Assembly: GCA_020831635.1 (NCBI GenBank)
Contig: JAFIGC010000026.1
Span: 1 to 49,899, forward strand
Length of the DNA stretch: 49,899 nucleotides
Reading direction: 5' to 3'
DNA from: Verrucomicrobiota bacterium
GTDB taxonomy: Bacteria; Verrucomicrobiota; Kiritimatiellia; SS1-B-03-39; UBA6053
Shown: one piece after another, positions 1 to 8,539 of the stretch
Position numbering within the stretch: the first letter of the stretch is position 1
Layout: every line of letters begins with the position of its first letter
Position numbers and translations under genes: made by a program
The notes under the pieces: generated by a model
The model's database searches: none
Seen by the model: only the letters and a program-made list of their open reading frames with translations
What the model was told of the DNA's origin: nothing

Positions 1-154
1 TGCAAAATCTGCCGGGCTCAGAACCTTTGAAATGCCCCTTAAGTTAGTGCCATTCAACTCTTACCCCCTTTTGGAAAATGATTCACTTTTTTGAGTGGAA
101 CAATGGACCTGTTGAATTACTTGTCGCAACATCTAAAAAGCATTAAGGAAAACA

Positions 155-583
155 ATGGAAGATAAAAATATCAGCTTACATGGCGATGAGAAGGCAAAAG
201 CCCTGAAACCTAGGCCAGAACCGACCATGTCTAAAAAGCGTCCACAATCCAGAGCAACCAATACTTCAAACGAAGTGTTTGTATCAAAGTTCAAAGAAAC
301 AAACACCAGCTCAGAAAATGATTTCTGGACTTTTCGAAAAATGATAACGCCCATCCTGATCCAAATATTATTCTGGATAGTCGTTATTGCATGTATAATC
401 ATTGGAAGTATACATACTGCAAATTCTTGGAACTCTTATCGAGATCGCGAGATTAACATATTGATAGGCATTGCTTTGGCTGTCTTAGGACCTTTGGTCG
501 CACGAATTTACTGTGAGTTTTTAATTCTTTTCTTTCGAATGAATGAGACTCTTACTGAAATTAAAAACAAATTGAATGATTAA
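155..583 (+). CDS. DUF4282-family small membrane protein
   Basis: The 142-residue product has a charged, Ser/Thr/Asn-rich N-terminal half followed by a membrane half. The C-terminal part reads FRKMITPILIQILFWIV, a hydrophilic gap, then a second hydrophobic stretch (IGIALAVLGPLVARIYCEF) and an amphipathic end with FFRMNETLTEIKN. This Phe-Arg-Lys-Met start, two membrane segments and the RMNETL tail are what I know as the DUF4282 family, whose function is unknown. The long N-terminal extension (about residues 1-60) is not typical of the domain. The start is supported by AAGGAAAA just upstream. The gene is AT-rich compared with the rest of the window, like the lipoprotein at 1615-2793. Confidence 0.8.
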   Translation: MEDKNISLHGDEKAKALKPRPEPTMSKKRPQSRATNTSNEVFVSKFKETNTSSENDFWTFRKMITPILIQILFWIVVIACIIIGSIHTANSWNSYRDREINILIGIALAVLGPLVARIYCEFLILFFRMNETLTEIKNKLND

Positions 584-675
584 AAGCAGTTTCCTCTTGT
601 TTGCTTGATGAAAATGTGCTCCAATCAAATCCATTGGAATACTGCCAAAAGACTTTTTTGAAATCCAAACACAAA

Positions 676-1341
676 ATGAAAGTGAACGTTTTCCTCCGAC
701 TGGTGGCAGTCGGCGGGCTGTTGGTCTTGGGTGGGTGTGCCAGGTACCCCATGGGGTTGAGCAAAGCGGAATGGGACTTTTTGCCGCCGGAGCGGCAGGC
801 GGAATTGCGGGCCGAGCAATACAGGATCAACGAGGAACGGCGAGCACGGCGCGAGGAGGCCGCTCGTCAACGCGCGGCGGAGCGGGCGGCAGAGGAAAGG
901 GCGCATCAGGAACGGATGGCGGAACTGCGCAAAAATGCTCGCTATCGGGATATCATACTTGTAACCCTGCAAGGCGGCCAAATCGAGCGGGACGGTGATG
1001 TTTATCCTCTTGAACCTCAAGCGTTTGAGCTGCTAAAAGGAGAAGTGGTCGACATCAATCTTCGGGGACAGCGTGTGAGGGGCAACCAAATTCGGCGTTT
1101 TAACGAGACCTGGCGTGTTCGGTTCACGGAAGACGGACATACCGTGATTCTAAATGACACGCCATTCGAACACACCATTCACTTGGTGAACGACGGAACC
1201 TGGGAGACGGGACGTCCAAAGGCTCTGATTCAGCAAGGTCAGCTTTATTCAGGACGCATTAATCTCTCGGGTATGGCCGCAACCATACGGTTCAGTGATG
1301 CTCCCGGAAAACCCGAACGGATCATCATTGAACACCGCTGA
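676..1341 (+). CDS. Exported lipoprotein with charged coiled-coil stretch
   Basis: From ATG 676 the protein (221 residues) begins with a lipoprotein signal peptide: Lys near the start, a hydrophobic core and a lipobox LGGC at about residues 19-22. I therefore prefer this start to the in-frame TTG at 601. Residues about 35-90 are very rich in Glu, Arg, Ala and Gln and should form a coiled coil or helix. The C-terminal half is predicted beta-rich. No recognised catalytic motif is visible and I do not recognise the family. It lies 93 bp after the DUF4282 gene in the same direction. A 102-bp inverted repeat begins 54 bp after the stop. Confidence 0.7.
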   Translation: MKVNVFLRLVAVGGLLVLGGCARYPMGLSKAEWDFLPPERQAELRAEQYRINEERRARREEAARQRAAERAAEERAHQERMAELRKNARYRDIILVTLQGGQIERDGDVYPLEPQAFELLKGEVVDINLRGQRVRGNQIRRFNETWRVRFTEDGHTVILNDTPFEHTIHLVNDGTWETGRPKALIQQGQLYSGRINLSGMAATIRFSDAPGKPERIIIEHR

Positions 1342-1394
1342 TAATTTTTGAGAAAGCAATTAATCAACCAACTCATAAGATAAAACAAAATTTT

Positions 1395-1496
1395 CCTGGC
1401 TGATTGACTCCACTACATACCACATGTTGTAGGTTATAGATGGGATTTGGGGCGATATCCCCAAAATTTACCAATAACTGGAGTCAAACAGCCAGG
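1395..1496. repeat. 102-bp inverted repeat with nested palindrome
   Basis: Positions 1395-1412 and 1479-1496 are 18-bp arms that match inverted at 17 of 18 positions (cctggctg...gactcca against tggagtc...cagccagg). Inside, 1446-1465 is a second palindrome, TTTGGGG-CGATAT-CCCCAAA. The element could be a miniature mobile element remnant or a structured RNA end. There is no T-run that would make it an obvious terminator. It fills the gap between the plus-strand lipoprotein gene and the minus-strand gene that ends at 1615. Confidence 0.6.
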
Positions 1497-1614
1497 CAGG
1501 TATTTTTATTATCAAGCTCCTGAATACCATCGAAAACCATGATATGCCTCGAACAAAGGCAGTTTGTTGAATTCCCAGAAATAGAAACAAATTTTGAAAT
1601 TCGGTTCTTTACTG

Positions 1615-2793
1615 TTACCATGTAAAATCTAAAAAAGTTACCGGGTAATCTTTTTCTGGTTTTCTTGCACCATGATGCCAAAGAAGTTTTCTTAAATAAT
1701 AGTTTCCAAAGTTTGTATTCCAAATTGGCCTCAAAGAATCGTCCAAAAAGTATGCAGACGATGGGAGCTGAGCAAATGTAACGAAATGCGAATAATCTTG
1801 TTTTGATGGATGGTTCAGTTCCCACCCAACTCTTATGTTATTTGAACCAACTTTGGGGATGTTGATAATTCGAGGGGAATAAGGTCTTGTATCTGAATAT
1901 ATACTTGCATAGTTTGGAGGATATATGCTCACTTCCTCGTTAGCAATGGAAAACGTTCCTACAATCCGTTCATCGCCACTAATTGAGAGCTTAAGCGATG
2001 CTCGATTTCTAGGCGTTGCTCCAAGTGTACTGGTATATGCTGAAAATTGCGCCGCGATTAATTTGGATTCTGAAAAGCTTACAACTCTCTCGTCTTCCAT
2101 TTCTCGAATCGATAATATTTGTCCGTTAGTATTTAACCTAAAAATAAAAACTGATCTTTGAACTAAAACTATCCTATCCCCCCCTATCATACCAGGAAGG
2201 CTTGAACCATGTGAGAATCTTACCATTGGTAAGGTGTGGTTTTCAGGCAACGAATATTCAACATAGTATAATTTCTCAATCGGTGTGTTTGATATTTCAA
2301 TAACACGAGACTCTACACTGGGATGAGCTACGAATCCGATAATTGGCAATAAAACTTGATGTATATGATGGGGGCCAGCATGCTGTAGATCAATATTCCC
2401 ATTAAATCGCTCCTTATCCTTCTGGAGTTCCTCTTCAATAAGTCTAGATCTTCTAAAATCTGGTTCTGAATCAAAACGTCTAATAAGAATCTGAGTGCGA
2501 TTAGTCAAATGCGCTAGTTCATCATAGTTATAATTTAAAATTGCTTGTGATAGTCTTTGAAGAAACTGGTTAGGTTCTGAAAATCGATCTGAAATATTTT
2601 GGTTTCGATTAGATTGTGATTTTGTTGTTTGATTAATCTGTCCAACATTTACTTGGTCAGGGTTTGCATCTGATTGGTTGCGTTCTTTTTGTATACCATC
2701 AGAACAAGAAAAACTTAAAATTAACAAAAATATAGGATATATATAGAAAAGAATCTGGCTTGATTTTTTCAAGAAATTAATGTTTAACGTCAT
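1615..2793 (-). CDS. Hypothetical AT-rich lipoprotein, 392 aa
   Basis: The N-terminus has a Lys-Lys pair, a long hydrophobic stretch (about residues 13-28) and Cys at SFSCSDG, so it is a likely lipoprotein, although the lipobox is not ideal. Residues about 33-70 are an Asn/Gln-rich linker. The rest is a mixed alpha/beta globular region without a motif I recognise. Base composition is far more AT-rich than the genes after 3.8 kb, which suggests a different origin or weak selection. It has no partner gene on its strand nearby. Its function is unknown. Confidence 0.65.
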   Translation of the reverse strand: MTLNINFLKKSSQILFYIYPIFLLILSFSCSDGIQKERNQSDANPDQVNVGQINQTTKSQSNRNQNISDRFSEPNQFLQRLSQAILNYNYDELAHLTNRTQILIRRFDSEPDFRRSRLIEEELQKDKERFNGNIDLQHAGPHHIHQVLLPIIGFVAHPSVESRVIEISNTPIEKLYYVEYSLPENHTLPMVRFSHGSSLPGMIGGDRIVLVQRSVFIFRLNTNGQILSIREMEDERVVSFSESKLIAAQFSAYTSTLGATPRNRASLKLSISGDERIVGTFSIANEEVSIYPPNYASIYSDTRPYSPRIINIPKVGSNNIRVGWELNHPSKQDYSHFVTFAQLPSSAYFLDDSLRPIWNTNFGNYYLRKLLWHHGARKPEKDYPVTFLDFTW

Positions 2794-2884
2794 GAGACTT
2801 CCTCTTTCGATTTGGATGTAAGATTATTTTTCTTGCAGTGTGAGTGAGATTCTGATTCGAACAAAGAAAAGAAAAAAAAGGGGG

Positions 2885-2944
2885 GGGCAACCCCGAATGG
2901 CACTTTATGTTGTGCGCAACATAAAGTGCCATTCGGGGCTGCCC
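2885..2944. repeat. Long hairpin with TATGTTG-N4-CAACATA apex
   Basis: Arms 2891-2912 and 2917-2938 are perfectly complementary over 22 bp around the loop TGCG. After one mismatch (2890/2939) pairing continues for five more pairs to 2885 and 2944. The top of the stem, TATGTTG-N4-CAACATA, is shared with the hairpin at 28176-28221, while the lower stems differ. Both are preceded on the plus strand by G-rich purine sequence. Neither has a downstream T-run on the plus strand. Confidence 0.8.
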
Positions 2945-3063
2945 TCGATTTTTTGCGCTTTGGGTTGTTGTACATCTCATTTCGAAACCCAATGTACTGC
3001 CAATCCGCAAGTCCAGGTTGGGAAAACATTAGATAGAGTTCATTTTTCATGGGTTTTGATCGG

Positions 3064-3117
3064 AAGGATTCCGCATCAATCCTTTTGAGCATTCGGTATC
3101 GAATGCAAAAAAGGATT
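3064..3117. other. Two mutually exclusive hairpins
   Basis: AATCCTT at 3078-3084 can pair with AAGGATT at 3064-3070 (loop of 7 nt) or with AAGGATT at 3111-3117. The second option closes a long stem: 3078-3095 against 3100-3117, 16 of 18 pairs, with the tetraloop GTAT. Such competing pairings resemble attenuators, but no clear target gene follows within 250 bp, so the role is unknown. Confidence 0.4.
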
Positions 3118-3215
3118 CAGTTTACAAGAATCACATCCCTCGTCAAAGTCAAGCGGAAATGCGGCGAAAATTGATGGAAAATAAGAGATGGAGCTTCTCC
3201 GTAGTGGATAAGGGG

Positions 3216-3246
3216 TAATCGTGAGGCAAGCTAGCTAGATAATGGG
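3216..3246 (+). repeat. Dispersed motif TAATCG..GCAAGCT.GCT.GATAA.GGGA (copy 1)
   Basis: The stretch from 3216 shares TAATCG, GCAAGCT, GCT, GATAA and GGGA in the same order with 28102-28129. In both places a long TATGTTG-apex hairpin is nearby, about 270 bp upstream here and about 35 bp downstream at the second site. This may be a remnant of one composite element. Confidence 0.35.
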
Positions 3247-3395
3247 AAGGGTGTTGCTAATTGTGGGTTGTTATGATGGTTCAATCCAGTTTAGTGGCGC
3301 AGTGGCGGCCCCAATCCCGGCAGTGAAGCAATTCCACCTTGTCCCGCAATCTTTTTTCTCTTGTCCATACCATCCACCATGATTATGAACGAGGC

Positions 3396-3595
3396 ATGAT
3401 CAAGAAAATCGTATCGGGAGGACCGCCGGACGCGGACCGGGGCAGATTGAATGCCGCAATCCACTGCGGTATTCCTCACGTCGGTTGGTGGCAAAAGGGA
3501 CGGCTGGCGGAAGACGGGCTGATCCCCACTGCTACCAACTTGCGGAAACCCGGACCAAAGCTTGTAAAATTAGGGATTCGAAAACCATCGATCAA
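3396..3595 (+). pseudogene. Decayed molybdenum-carrier-like protein (YpsA-type fold)
   Basis: From ATG 3396 the frame reads MIKKIVSGG, then DADRGRLNAAI and GIPHVGW, then QKGRLAEDGLIP. This follows the start of the putative molybdenum carrier family (cpYpsA/MoCo_carrier), whose consensus has IVSGGQTGADRAALDAAI and a GRLAEDG motif. The Gln-Thr-Gly-Ala of the nucleotide-binding loop is altered here. After GLIP the similarity moves to another frame (YQLAETRTKACKIRDSK, resembling the family's YPLxET...VRDSD), so there is a frameshift and probably a small deletion. Similarity is lost after about 3595. The rest up to 3770 is open in several frames but I do not recognise it. It is a relic and no product is expected. 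Confidence 0.6.
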
Positions 3596-3792
3596 ACGCC
3601 GGGTTGCGGCTCGGACATCGTGGAAGCGGCAGGTGCGTCACCGTGGGGCGCTCAAGTCTCGGCGCGGCATGGGCTGGGCAATGTACCCGAAGAAGGCGAC
3701 CTACAACAGGGCGTACAACCGGACTTCGGTCAGCGCCGACTGGCTTTTCAAGAAGAGACAAAGGGCTAGATCAAAAAAAAAGACAGACCCCT

Positions 3793-6700
3793 TCAATTTA
3801 GCCGGGCGGAGCGGGCTTCGGGCTGGGTTGTGAGGTCCAGTTGGATGTCTTGCCGGGTGGGGGTGTCGGGGCCTAGGTGGAAGGTGGCTTCGGCGGTTCT
3901 GCCGTCGGGTAGGCGCGCTTGGAGTCTGTAGCGGCCGTGATATCCCCGAAAGGTGACCAGGCCTTGTCGGGTGCTTTGCTGGGTTTCTTGGGTTTTCCAA
4001 GTTTCGTTGACGAGTTTGGAGAGTTCGTGGAAGGCGGGGAGGGGTTCGTAATTGCGGTCCAACAGGTTGATGTGGCGTTGCCAGTTTCGGGGTCCGAATC
4101 CCCAAAAGTTGACCCCGTCCACGTTGGGGTGGCTGTACAATACGGTGAGGAAACGGCGGAGGTATTCGGCTTGCAGGTCTTCGTTCCATTCGCCTTCGAG
4201 CACGGACCCCGCGATGGCCCCGGCGTTGGAAATGCCGGTCTCGGTGACGCGGACGCGAAGTCCGCGTGCCTGATATTCATCCAACACTTCGTAGATCACC
4301 CGGGGATCCCACCACGTCCCGAAGGGTCGATGGGCGTGCACCCCGAAATAATCCACGGTGGCGCCGCTGTTTTGGACCTGTCGCACGGAATCCCATCCGC
4401 GCAACAAATCGCGTTCGCGTCGATCTCCGTCGCGGTCCGAAAAAAAGCGCGAACAGTGGCTGACCCCCAGTTGGGCCCGGGGATGTTTTTCGCGGAAGAG
4501 CGCAAAGACCTCGGGGGCCTCGTTTTGCATGTGGCGTTCGTTGAGGATTTGCCAAATGTCGATGTCATCTGCGTATCGCTCGATCAGATCTTCGGCATGG
4601 CGCAACAAGGCGGCCTGGCGTCCGGGGCCATCAAGATCCTCCACCCATTTGGGCACATATCCGGTGACAAAGTGAAACTCCAGGGTGATGTCGTTCTCTT
4701 TGCACCATGCGACATAGCGGTCCAAGGGTTCGAGATTGCGTTCGCCTTTCACCGGTTCGATGACATCCCATTTCCCCGAAAAGGGAACAACGGTATAATT
4801 GAAGACTTCCAAAAAACGCGCAAGCTCTTTTTCGTGGACCAACGGGGCGCGAAATTCCCGGGAATGGGCGGCGGGCGCGGAAAAATGGTTGAGCGCGGAT
4901 CCGATGCCGAAATCGCGGGTTTCCTGAACGATTCCCACGTCCGCGCCGGGCAGGGTCCGTCCCCGGTCGTCGGTGAGGCGGAGGGAGACGGAAGAGGTTC
5001 GGTTGCGTTGCAGATTGGGCTGCACCACTTCGATCATGAATCGTTCCTGGGCCAGCCAATCCTCGGGGTTGATGGCGTTGTCGGGTGGATCGGGCAGAGG
5101 AGGCGGGGGCGGCATTTCCGGACGGCAAATCATCCATTGGTCGTTTCCGGCGATTTCGATGAGCGGCAAATGGTGGTCGCGGGGCAGGACGAGAAAATCG
5201 GCGCCATGCGCTTCGGCGAGGCGAATCCAGTCTTCGGCGCGGAATTGTCGGGTGCGGTCCGGGGAAAGCGCCTGCATGCGCAGGTCCCATTTGACGGCAA
5301 AATCGGGGTCGAAAAATTGCTGGGTTCCGTCACGCCATTCGCCAATGATGGCGCGTTGGGATCCAATTCGGAATCCGCTTTGGCGAGGTGGGGTGAGGAA
5401 AATCGCGTCCGGCGGGGTTTGTTCGCGGGCCAGGGTTTGGATTTCGCTCCAAGCGTCGCTTTGCGGGGCGTTGCGGGGGAAAGTGTGGTAACACCAAGCG
5501 GCCAGGAAAACGGCCAATGGCAGCGCGGGGAGATGGGCCCACCGCCAACGGCGCAGTGGAAAGAGGGCGGCGATGAAGAGGGCGGCGATGCCCACCAAGA
5601 TGGCCTCATGGGGGAAACGTCCCGTGCCCGGCGTCCAGAACGCGGTGTGCAACTGCAAATCCGCGAGGGTGGATACGATCAAAGCGAGTCCGACGACCAG
5701 GGCGGCGCCGCCGGTGAGTTTTCGGAAGCCTCTGGCGGTCCACGCGGCCAACAAAAGAAAAGGAGCGATCAAAGAAACAAAGGCGGGGAGCCAGAGGATG
5801 GCTGCCGAGGCCAAGGCGACGGGCGGTCCCAGCCAGCGGATGTGCGCGGAAACTTCGGGGGGCGGAGAGAAGAGACGGTTGACCATTCTCGCGGTGAGGC
5901 AAAGGGCCAATACCATGAGAAATATCGAGGATCGGAATAATTGGGCTCTGAGCAGAATCGGGATCGGGACCAATTCGGACCCCACCGTGCCCAGGGTCAT
6001 GAGGAGGATCGGGGCCAGGATCCAAGCCGCCAAGGCTTTATGGCGTCCACCGGCGACGCTCCACGCCAAAGCGCCGGCGCCCATCCAGAGCAGAAAGCGG
6101 GGAATGGTTTGATCTCCAGAGGCCCACCATGTGGAGGGAAAGGCGTGGTGGGCGGAGCGGACTTCCAGCAAATTCAGCCAAACCGCGTCGAATTCGCCGG
6201 AGGAGCGCATGAGCAAAGGCACGACAGGCAAGGCGAACAGGATGCCGGCCAGCGCCCCGAGAAACACCCGTTTCCATGGGAGTTCCCGCAAATGGAAAAG
6301 GCCCCACATGCCCGCGAGGCAGGCGGTATAGGCGGCGGTGAGCAAATGGATGTTGGCCATGAGCCCGATCAAGGCGATGGCGGGGATCACGCGGCGGCGC
6401 AAAAGGAAGTTGAGGACAATCAGGGACAAGGCGAAAGCAAAGCTGGTGTGGCTGAACGCAAGCGGGGTGAGCGGAGATTCCCCCAAGCCGGAAAGCGACC
6501 CCGCAACCAAAGGTATCAAGATCGTCAGCGGGCGTTTTTCCTCGGGCCAAAACCCCCGCATCAGGGCCACGAAACCCATGAACGTCAGCCAGGTGGTCAA
6601 GAAATGGGCGACCACAAGGACGGGCGCCAAAGGCGCGTTTGCGGGCAGCAGCCATGCGAAAACGTGGAAAAACCAGGTTGTGAAAAACGGCAGGGTTTCG

Positions 6701-6885
6701 AGCAAAGCGTCCCCTTGGAACATCGCCGGATTTCGGAGATGCTCCACGAACACGATCTGCAAGGCCTGGTTGCCCGCGCCAATGGGGATGCCGATCCAAG
6801 CCAACTTGAAGAGGGCGGCGGCAGCGGCAATCAACACTTCATCCAGTCCGAGAGAAAAAAATTTCAGTGGGGAAATCTTGAACAT
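3793..6885 (-). CDS. Polytopic membrane protein fused to GH10-like glycoside hydrolase
   Basis: The ATG at 6885 (1,030 residues) is preferred to a GTG at 6927 that would overlap the divergent gene. Residues about 1-480 contain roughly ten or more hydrophobic membrane segments. A soluble linker follows. Residues about 660-960 resemble a GH10 xylanase-like TIM barrel: RDFGIGSALN, WDVIEPVKGE, HFVTGYVPKW, then WQILNERH with the probable acid/base Glu near residue 784, and RVTETGIS with the probable nucleophile Glu near residue 881. VNFWGFG closes the barrel. GH10 enzymes cleave beta-1,4-xylan and related glucans. A short beta-rich C-terminal region (FRGYHGRY onwards) follows. GH10 domains are normally secreted, so anchoring to a large membrane domain is unusual. 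The true substrate cannot be told. Confidence 0.8.
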   Translation of the reverse strand: MFKISPLKFFSLGLDEVLIAAAAALFKLAWIGIPIGAGNQALQIVFVEHLRNPAMFQGDALLETLPFFTTWFFHVFAWLLPANAPLAPVLVVAHFLTTWLTFMGFVALMRGFWPEEKRPLTILIPLVAGSLSGLGESPLTPLAFSHTSFAFALSLIVLNFLLRRRVIPAIALIGLMANIHLLTAAYTACLAGMWGLFHLRELPWKRVFLGALAGILFALPVVPLLMRSSGEFDAVWLNLLEVRSAHHAFPSTWWASGDQTIPRFLLWMGAGALAWSVAGGRHKALAAWILAPILLMTLGTVGSELVPIPILLRAQLFRSSIFLMVLALCLTARMVNRLFSPPPEVSAHIRWLGPPVALASAAILWLPAFVSLIAPFLLLAAWTARGFRKLTGGAALVVGLALIVSTLADLQLHTAFWTPGTGRFPHEAILVGIAALFIAALFPLRRWRWAHLPALPLAVFLAAWCYHTFPRNAPQSDAWSEIQTLAREQTPPDAIFLTPPRQSGFRIGSQRAIIGEWRDGTQQFFDPDFAVKWDLRMQALSPDRTRQFRAEDWIRLAEAHGADFLVLPRDHHLPLIEIAGNDQWMICRPEMPPPPPLPDPPDNAINPEDWLAQERFMIEVVQPNLQRNRTSSVSLRLTDDRGRTLPGADVGIVQETRDFGIGSALNHFSAPAAHSREFRAPLVHEKELARFLEVFNYTVVPFSGKWDVIEPVKGERNLEPLDRYVAWCKENDITLEFHFVTGYVPKWVEDLDGPGRQAALLRHAEDLIERYADDIDIWQILNERHMQNEAPEVFALFREKHPRAQLGVSHCSRFFSDRDGDRRERDLLRGWDSVRQVQNSGATVDYFGVHAHRPFGTWWDPRVIYEVLDEYQARGLRVRVTETGISNAGAIAGSVLEGEWNEDLQAEYLRRFLTVLYSHPNVDGVNFWGFGPRNWQRHINLLDRNYEPLPAFHELSKLVNETWKTQETQQSTRQGLVTFRGYHGRYRLQARLPDGRTAEATFHLGPDTPTRQDIQLDLTTQPEARSARLN

Positions 6886-6908
6886 ACTTATCGATTCATA
6901 GTAATACT

Positions 6909-7388
6909 GTGATTGTGAGAAATCCACCTCAAAATGAAACGAGTTCCGCCCACGCCTTGAATGCGGGACCCAAACCGTCGAAATGGGCGGCGGTTTGGCT
7001 GGTTCTGGCCATGCTGGTCATGGTGGGGCTGTACCTCAACGAATATTACGCGGGGTCCGGTGAAGACGTGGATGATCCGCAAACCGCCGCGGAATGGGTG
7101 CGGCGTGCCATGGTCCGCGAGGCGGAAGGGGATTTGCAGGCTGCGGAATTGGCCTGTCGGGCCGCCCTGGCAAGGGAACCCTGGCATCCCGACGCCGCGC
7201 GACGGCTCACCGCGATTCTGTTGCAACAAGGCGATGGCGAGGCGCTGTACGATTGGATGGACGATTTGGTGTTGGGAGACGCCCGACAGGCGGAACGGTA
7301 TTTTGACCATCCCGGATTCGCCCCCTGGTTGGACGACGAAGCCTTTCGCGCCTTGCATCGGGAAGCCGTGATTCAGGCGAATGATTGA
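6909..7388 (+). CDS. Small membrane-anchored TPR-like protein
   Basis: This 159-residue protein has an N-terminal cytoplasmic stretch, one hydrophobic segment (about residues 26-43, AAVWLVLAMLVMVGLYL) and an acidic region. A TPR-like helix pair follows, with AEWVRRAMVREAEGDLQAA and ALAREPWHPDAARRL. No other domain is visible. The start is GTG 6909 or GTG 6915; neither has a strong ribosome site. It is divergent from the membrane/GH10 gene and converges on the serine hydrolase, overlapping its end by 16 bp. Confidence 0.65.
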   Translation: MIVRNPPQNETSSAHALNAGPKPSKWAAVWLVLAMLVMVGLYLNEYYAGSGEDVDDPQTAAEWVRRAMVREAEGDLQAAELACRAALAREPWHPDAARRLTAILLQQGDGEALYDWMDDLVLGDARQAERYFDHPGFAPWLDDEAFRALHREAVIQAND

Positions 7389-8539
7389 GGGGTTCCGATC
7401 ACCCGGAGGGTTTTGGGGACGACCTGGAACGGTACGGCGCCGGCGGTGATTTGGTTGACCGCCCCCGCGAAATACAGATCCGGTTCCGGGGCGTGAAACA
7501 GCCAAGTGCCGGTCGATCCGGTATGCCCGATGACCTCCGGTATGCATTGAAAGGGGGTGAACAAACGGGGGATTTTGAAGCGCATGACCCCGAGACCGTA
7601 CGCAATGGGCCAACCCGGTTGCCGGAGAGCGGCGCGGTCACGCGGAAAGGGGAACCGGTGTGCGTGCGATTGCATGCGCGGCCAAGTGTCGGACTCCTGA
7701 AAGAGGTGCCCTTGCACCACGGCCTGAAAAAAATGGAGAAGATCTCCGCAGGTTGAGTTCAGGTCTCCGATGGCGGCCAGAAATTCTGGAAATCGGACGA
7801 CCTCGGCACCCGCGTATACCGCGGCCGCGGCGGGCTCCGGTCCATTCCCTCGGAAATGACCGGGAAGCCAGGTGTTCCGGAGTTCCAGCGGATCCAGAAT
7901 CAGTTCGTGCAAGACATGGGAAAACGTTTTGTTCCGGCGGGCTTCGATGATTCCGATGAGGAGCTGGTAATTCGTGTCCGAATACCGAATACGGACCCGC
8001 CGTCCATCCAATGCCTGTGGCGGGAAATGGGGCTCAAGACGTTCGCGGACCCAGTGCGCCGTGTCCTCCAGGGTCCAGGCCCGGTCGCCCTCCTCCAGCA
8101 GGATTTCCACGAGACTGCGCCGGTCGATGCCCGATTTCCGTCGGGTTTTTGGGTAGTCTTCGATGTAATCGGGCAACCCGGAGGCGTGCCTCAGAAGGTG
8201 TTCAATTGTGAGTTGATCTGTCCGGTCATTGCCGTCAAGAACATGGAGCCGATGCATGAGGGAAGGGGAAAGTCGGTCCACAACCCGATCCTCGAGGGTT
8301 AGCTCTCCCTGCTCCACCAACCGCAATACCGTCGAGGCAATCAACAGCTTGGTGATGCTCGCGATAAACCAGGGTGTCCCGGGTGTCATGGGCCCCTGGC
8401 CCGGCGCCACCACATTCCGCGCACCCTCCCACCGGAAGGTCCCGTCTCCTGAAACCACCGACATGACGGCGGAATGAATCTCTTTTCGCCCGATCAGTTC
8501 GTCGAGCAGGGTCTCCAAGGGTTTTGACATGGTCATCAT
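7373..8539 (-). CDS. Serine hydrolase of the class C beta-lactamase-like family
   Basis: The 388-residue protein matches the beta-lactamase/D-alanyl-D-alanine carboxypeptidase/esterase fold (PF00144). The nucleophile motif S61-I-T-K64 sits in FIASITKLL. The second motif, normally Tyr-x-Asn, is Y186-S-D188 in RYSDTNY, so Asp replaces Asn. The third motif is H339-T-G341 in IGHTGSTG. There is no clear signal peptide, so a cytoplasmic esterase or peptidase is as likely as a cell-wall enzyme. Length is normal for the family. ATG 8539 and ATG 8530 are both possible starts. It overlaps the 3' end of the convergent gene by 16 bp. Confidence 0.85.
   Translation of the reverse strand: MMTMSKPLETLLDELIGRKEIHSAVMSVVSGDGTFRWEGARNVVAPGQGPMTPGTPWFIASITKLLIASTVLRLVEQGELTLEDRVVDRLSPSLMHRLHVLDGNDRTDQLTIEHLLRHASGLPDYIEDYPKTRRKSGIDRRSLVEILLEEGDRAWTLEDTAHWVRERLEPHFPPQALDGRRVRIRYSDTNYQLLIGIIEARRNKTFSHVLHELILDPLELRNTWLPGHFRGNGPEPAAAAVYAGAEVVRFPEFLAAIGDLNSTCGDLLHFFQAVVQGHLFQESDTWPRMQSHAHRFPFPRDRAALRQPGWPIAYGLGVMRFKIPRLFTPFQCIPEVIGHTGSTGTWLFHAPEPDLYFAGAVNQITAGAVPFQVVPKTLRVIGTPQSFA

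Larger units (their letters stand above)
2794..3395. other. Intergenic region rich in hairpins, no gene seen
   Basis: This 602-bp stretch has no convincing coding frame. Short open frames on both strands read through the two palindromes and show no family features. It holds the 27-bp-stem hairpin at 2885-2944, the alternative hairpins at 3064-3117 and a short dispersed motif at 3216-3246 that recurs at 28102. The upstream region of the minus-strand lipoprotein gene is at its left end. Confidence 0.6.

Noticed and set aside
1531-1623. 28-codon plus-strand peptide frame (MICLEQRQFVEF)
   Set aside because: It is too short, has no ribosome site, and reads into the 3' end of the opposing gene.
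2790-3092. Short minus-strand frame across the long hairpin
   Set aside because: It reads both arms of the palindrome and shows no family features.
3919-5940. 673-codon plus-strand open frame
   Set aside because: It lies wholly antisense to the membrane/GH10 gene, shows no family, and is explained by GC-rich codon bias.
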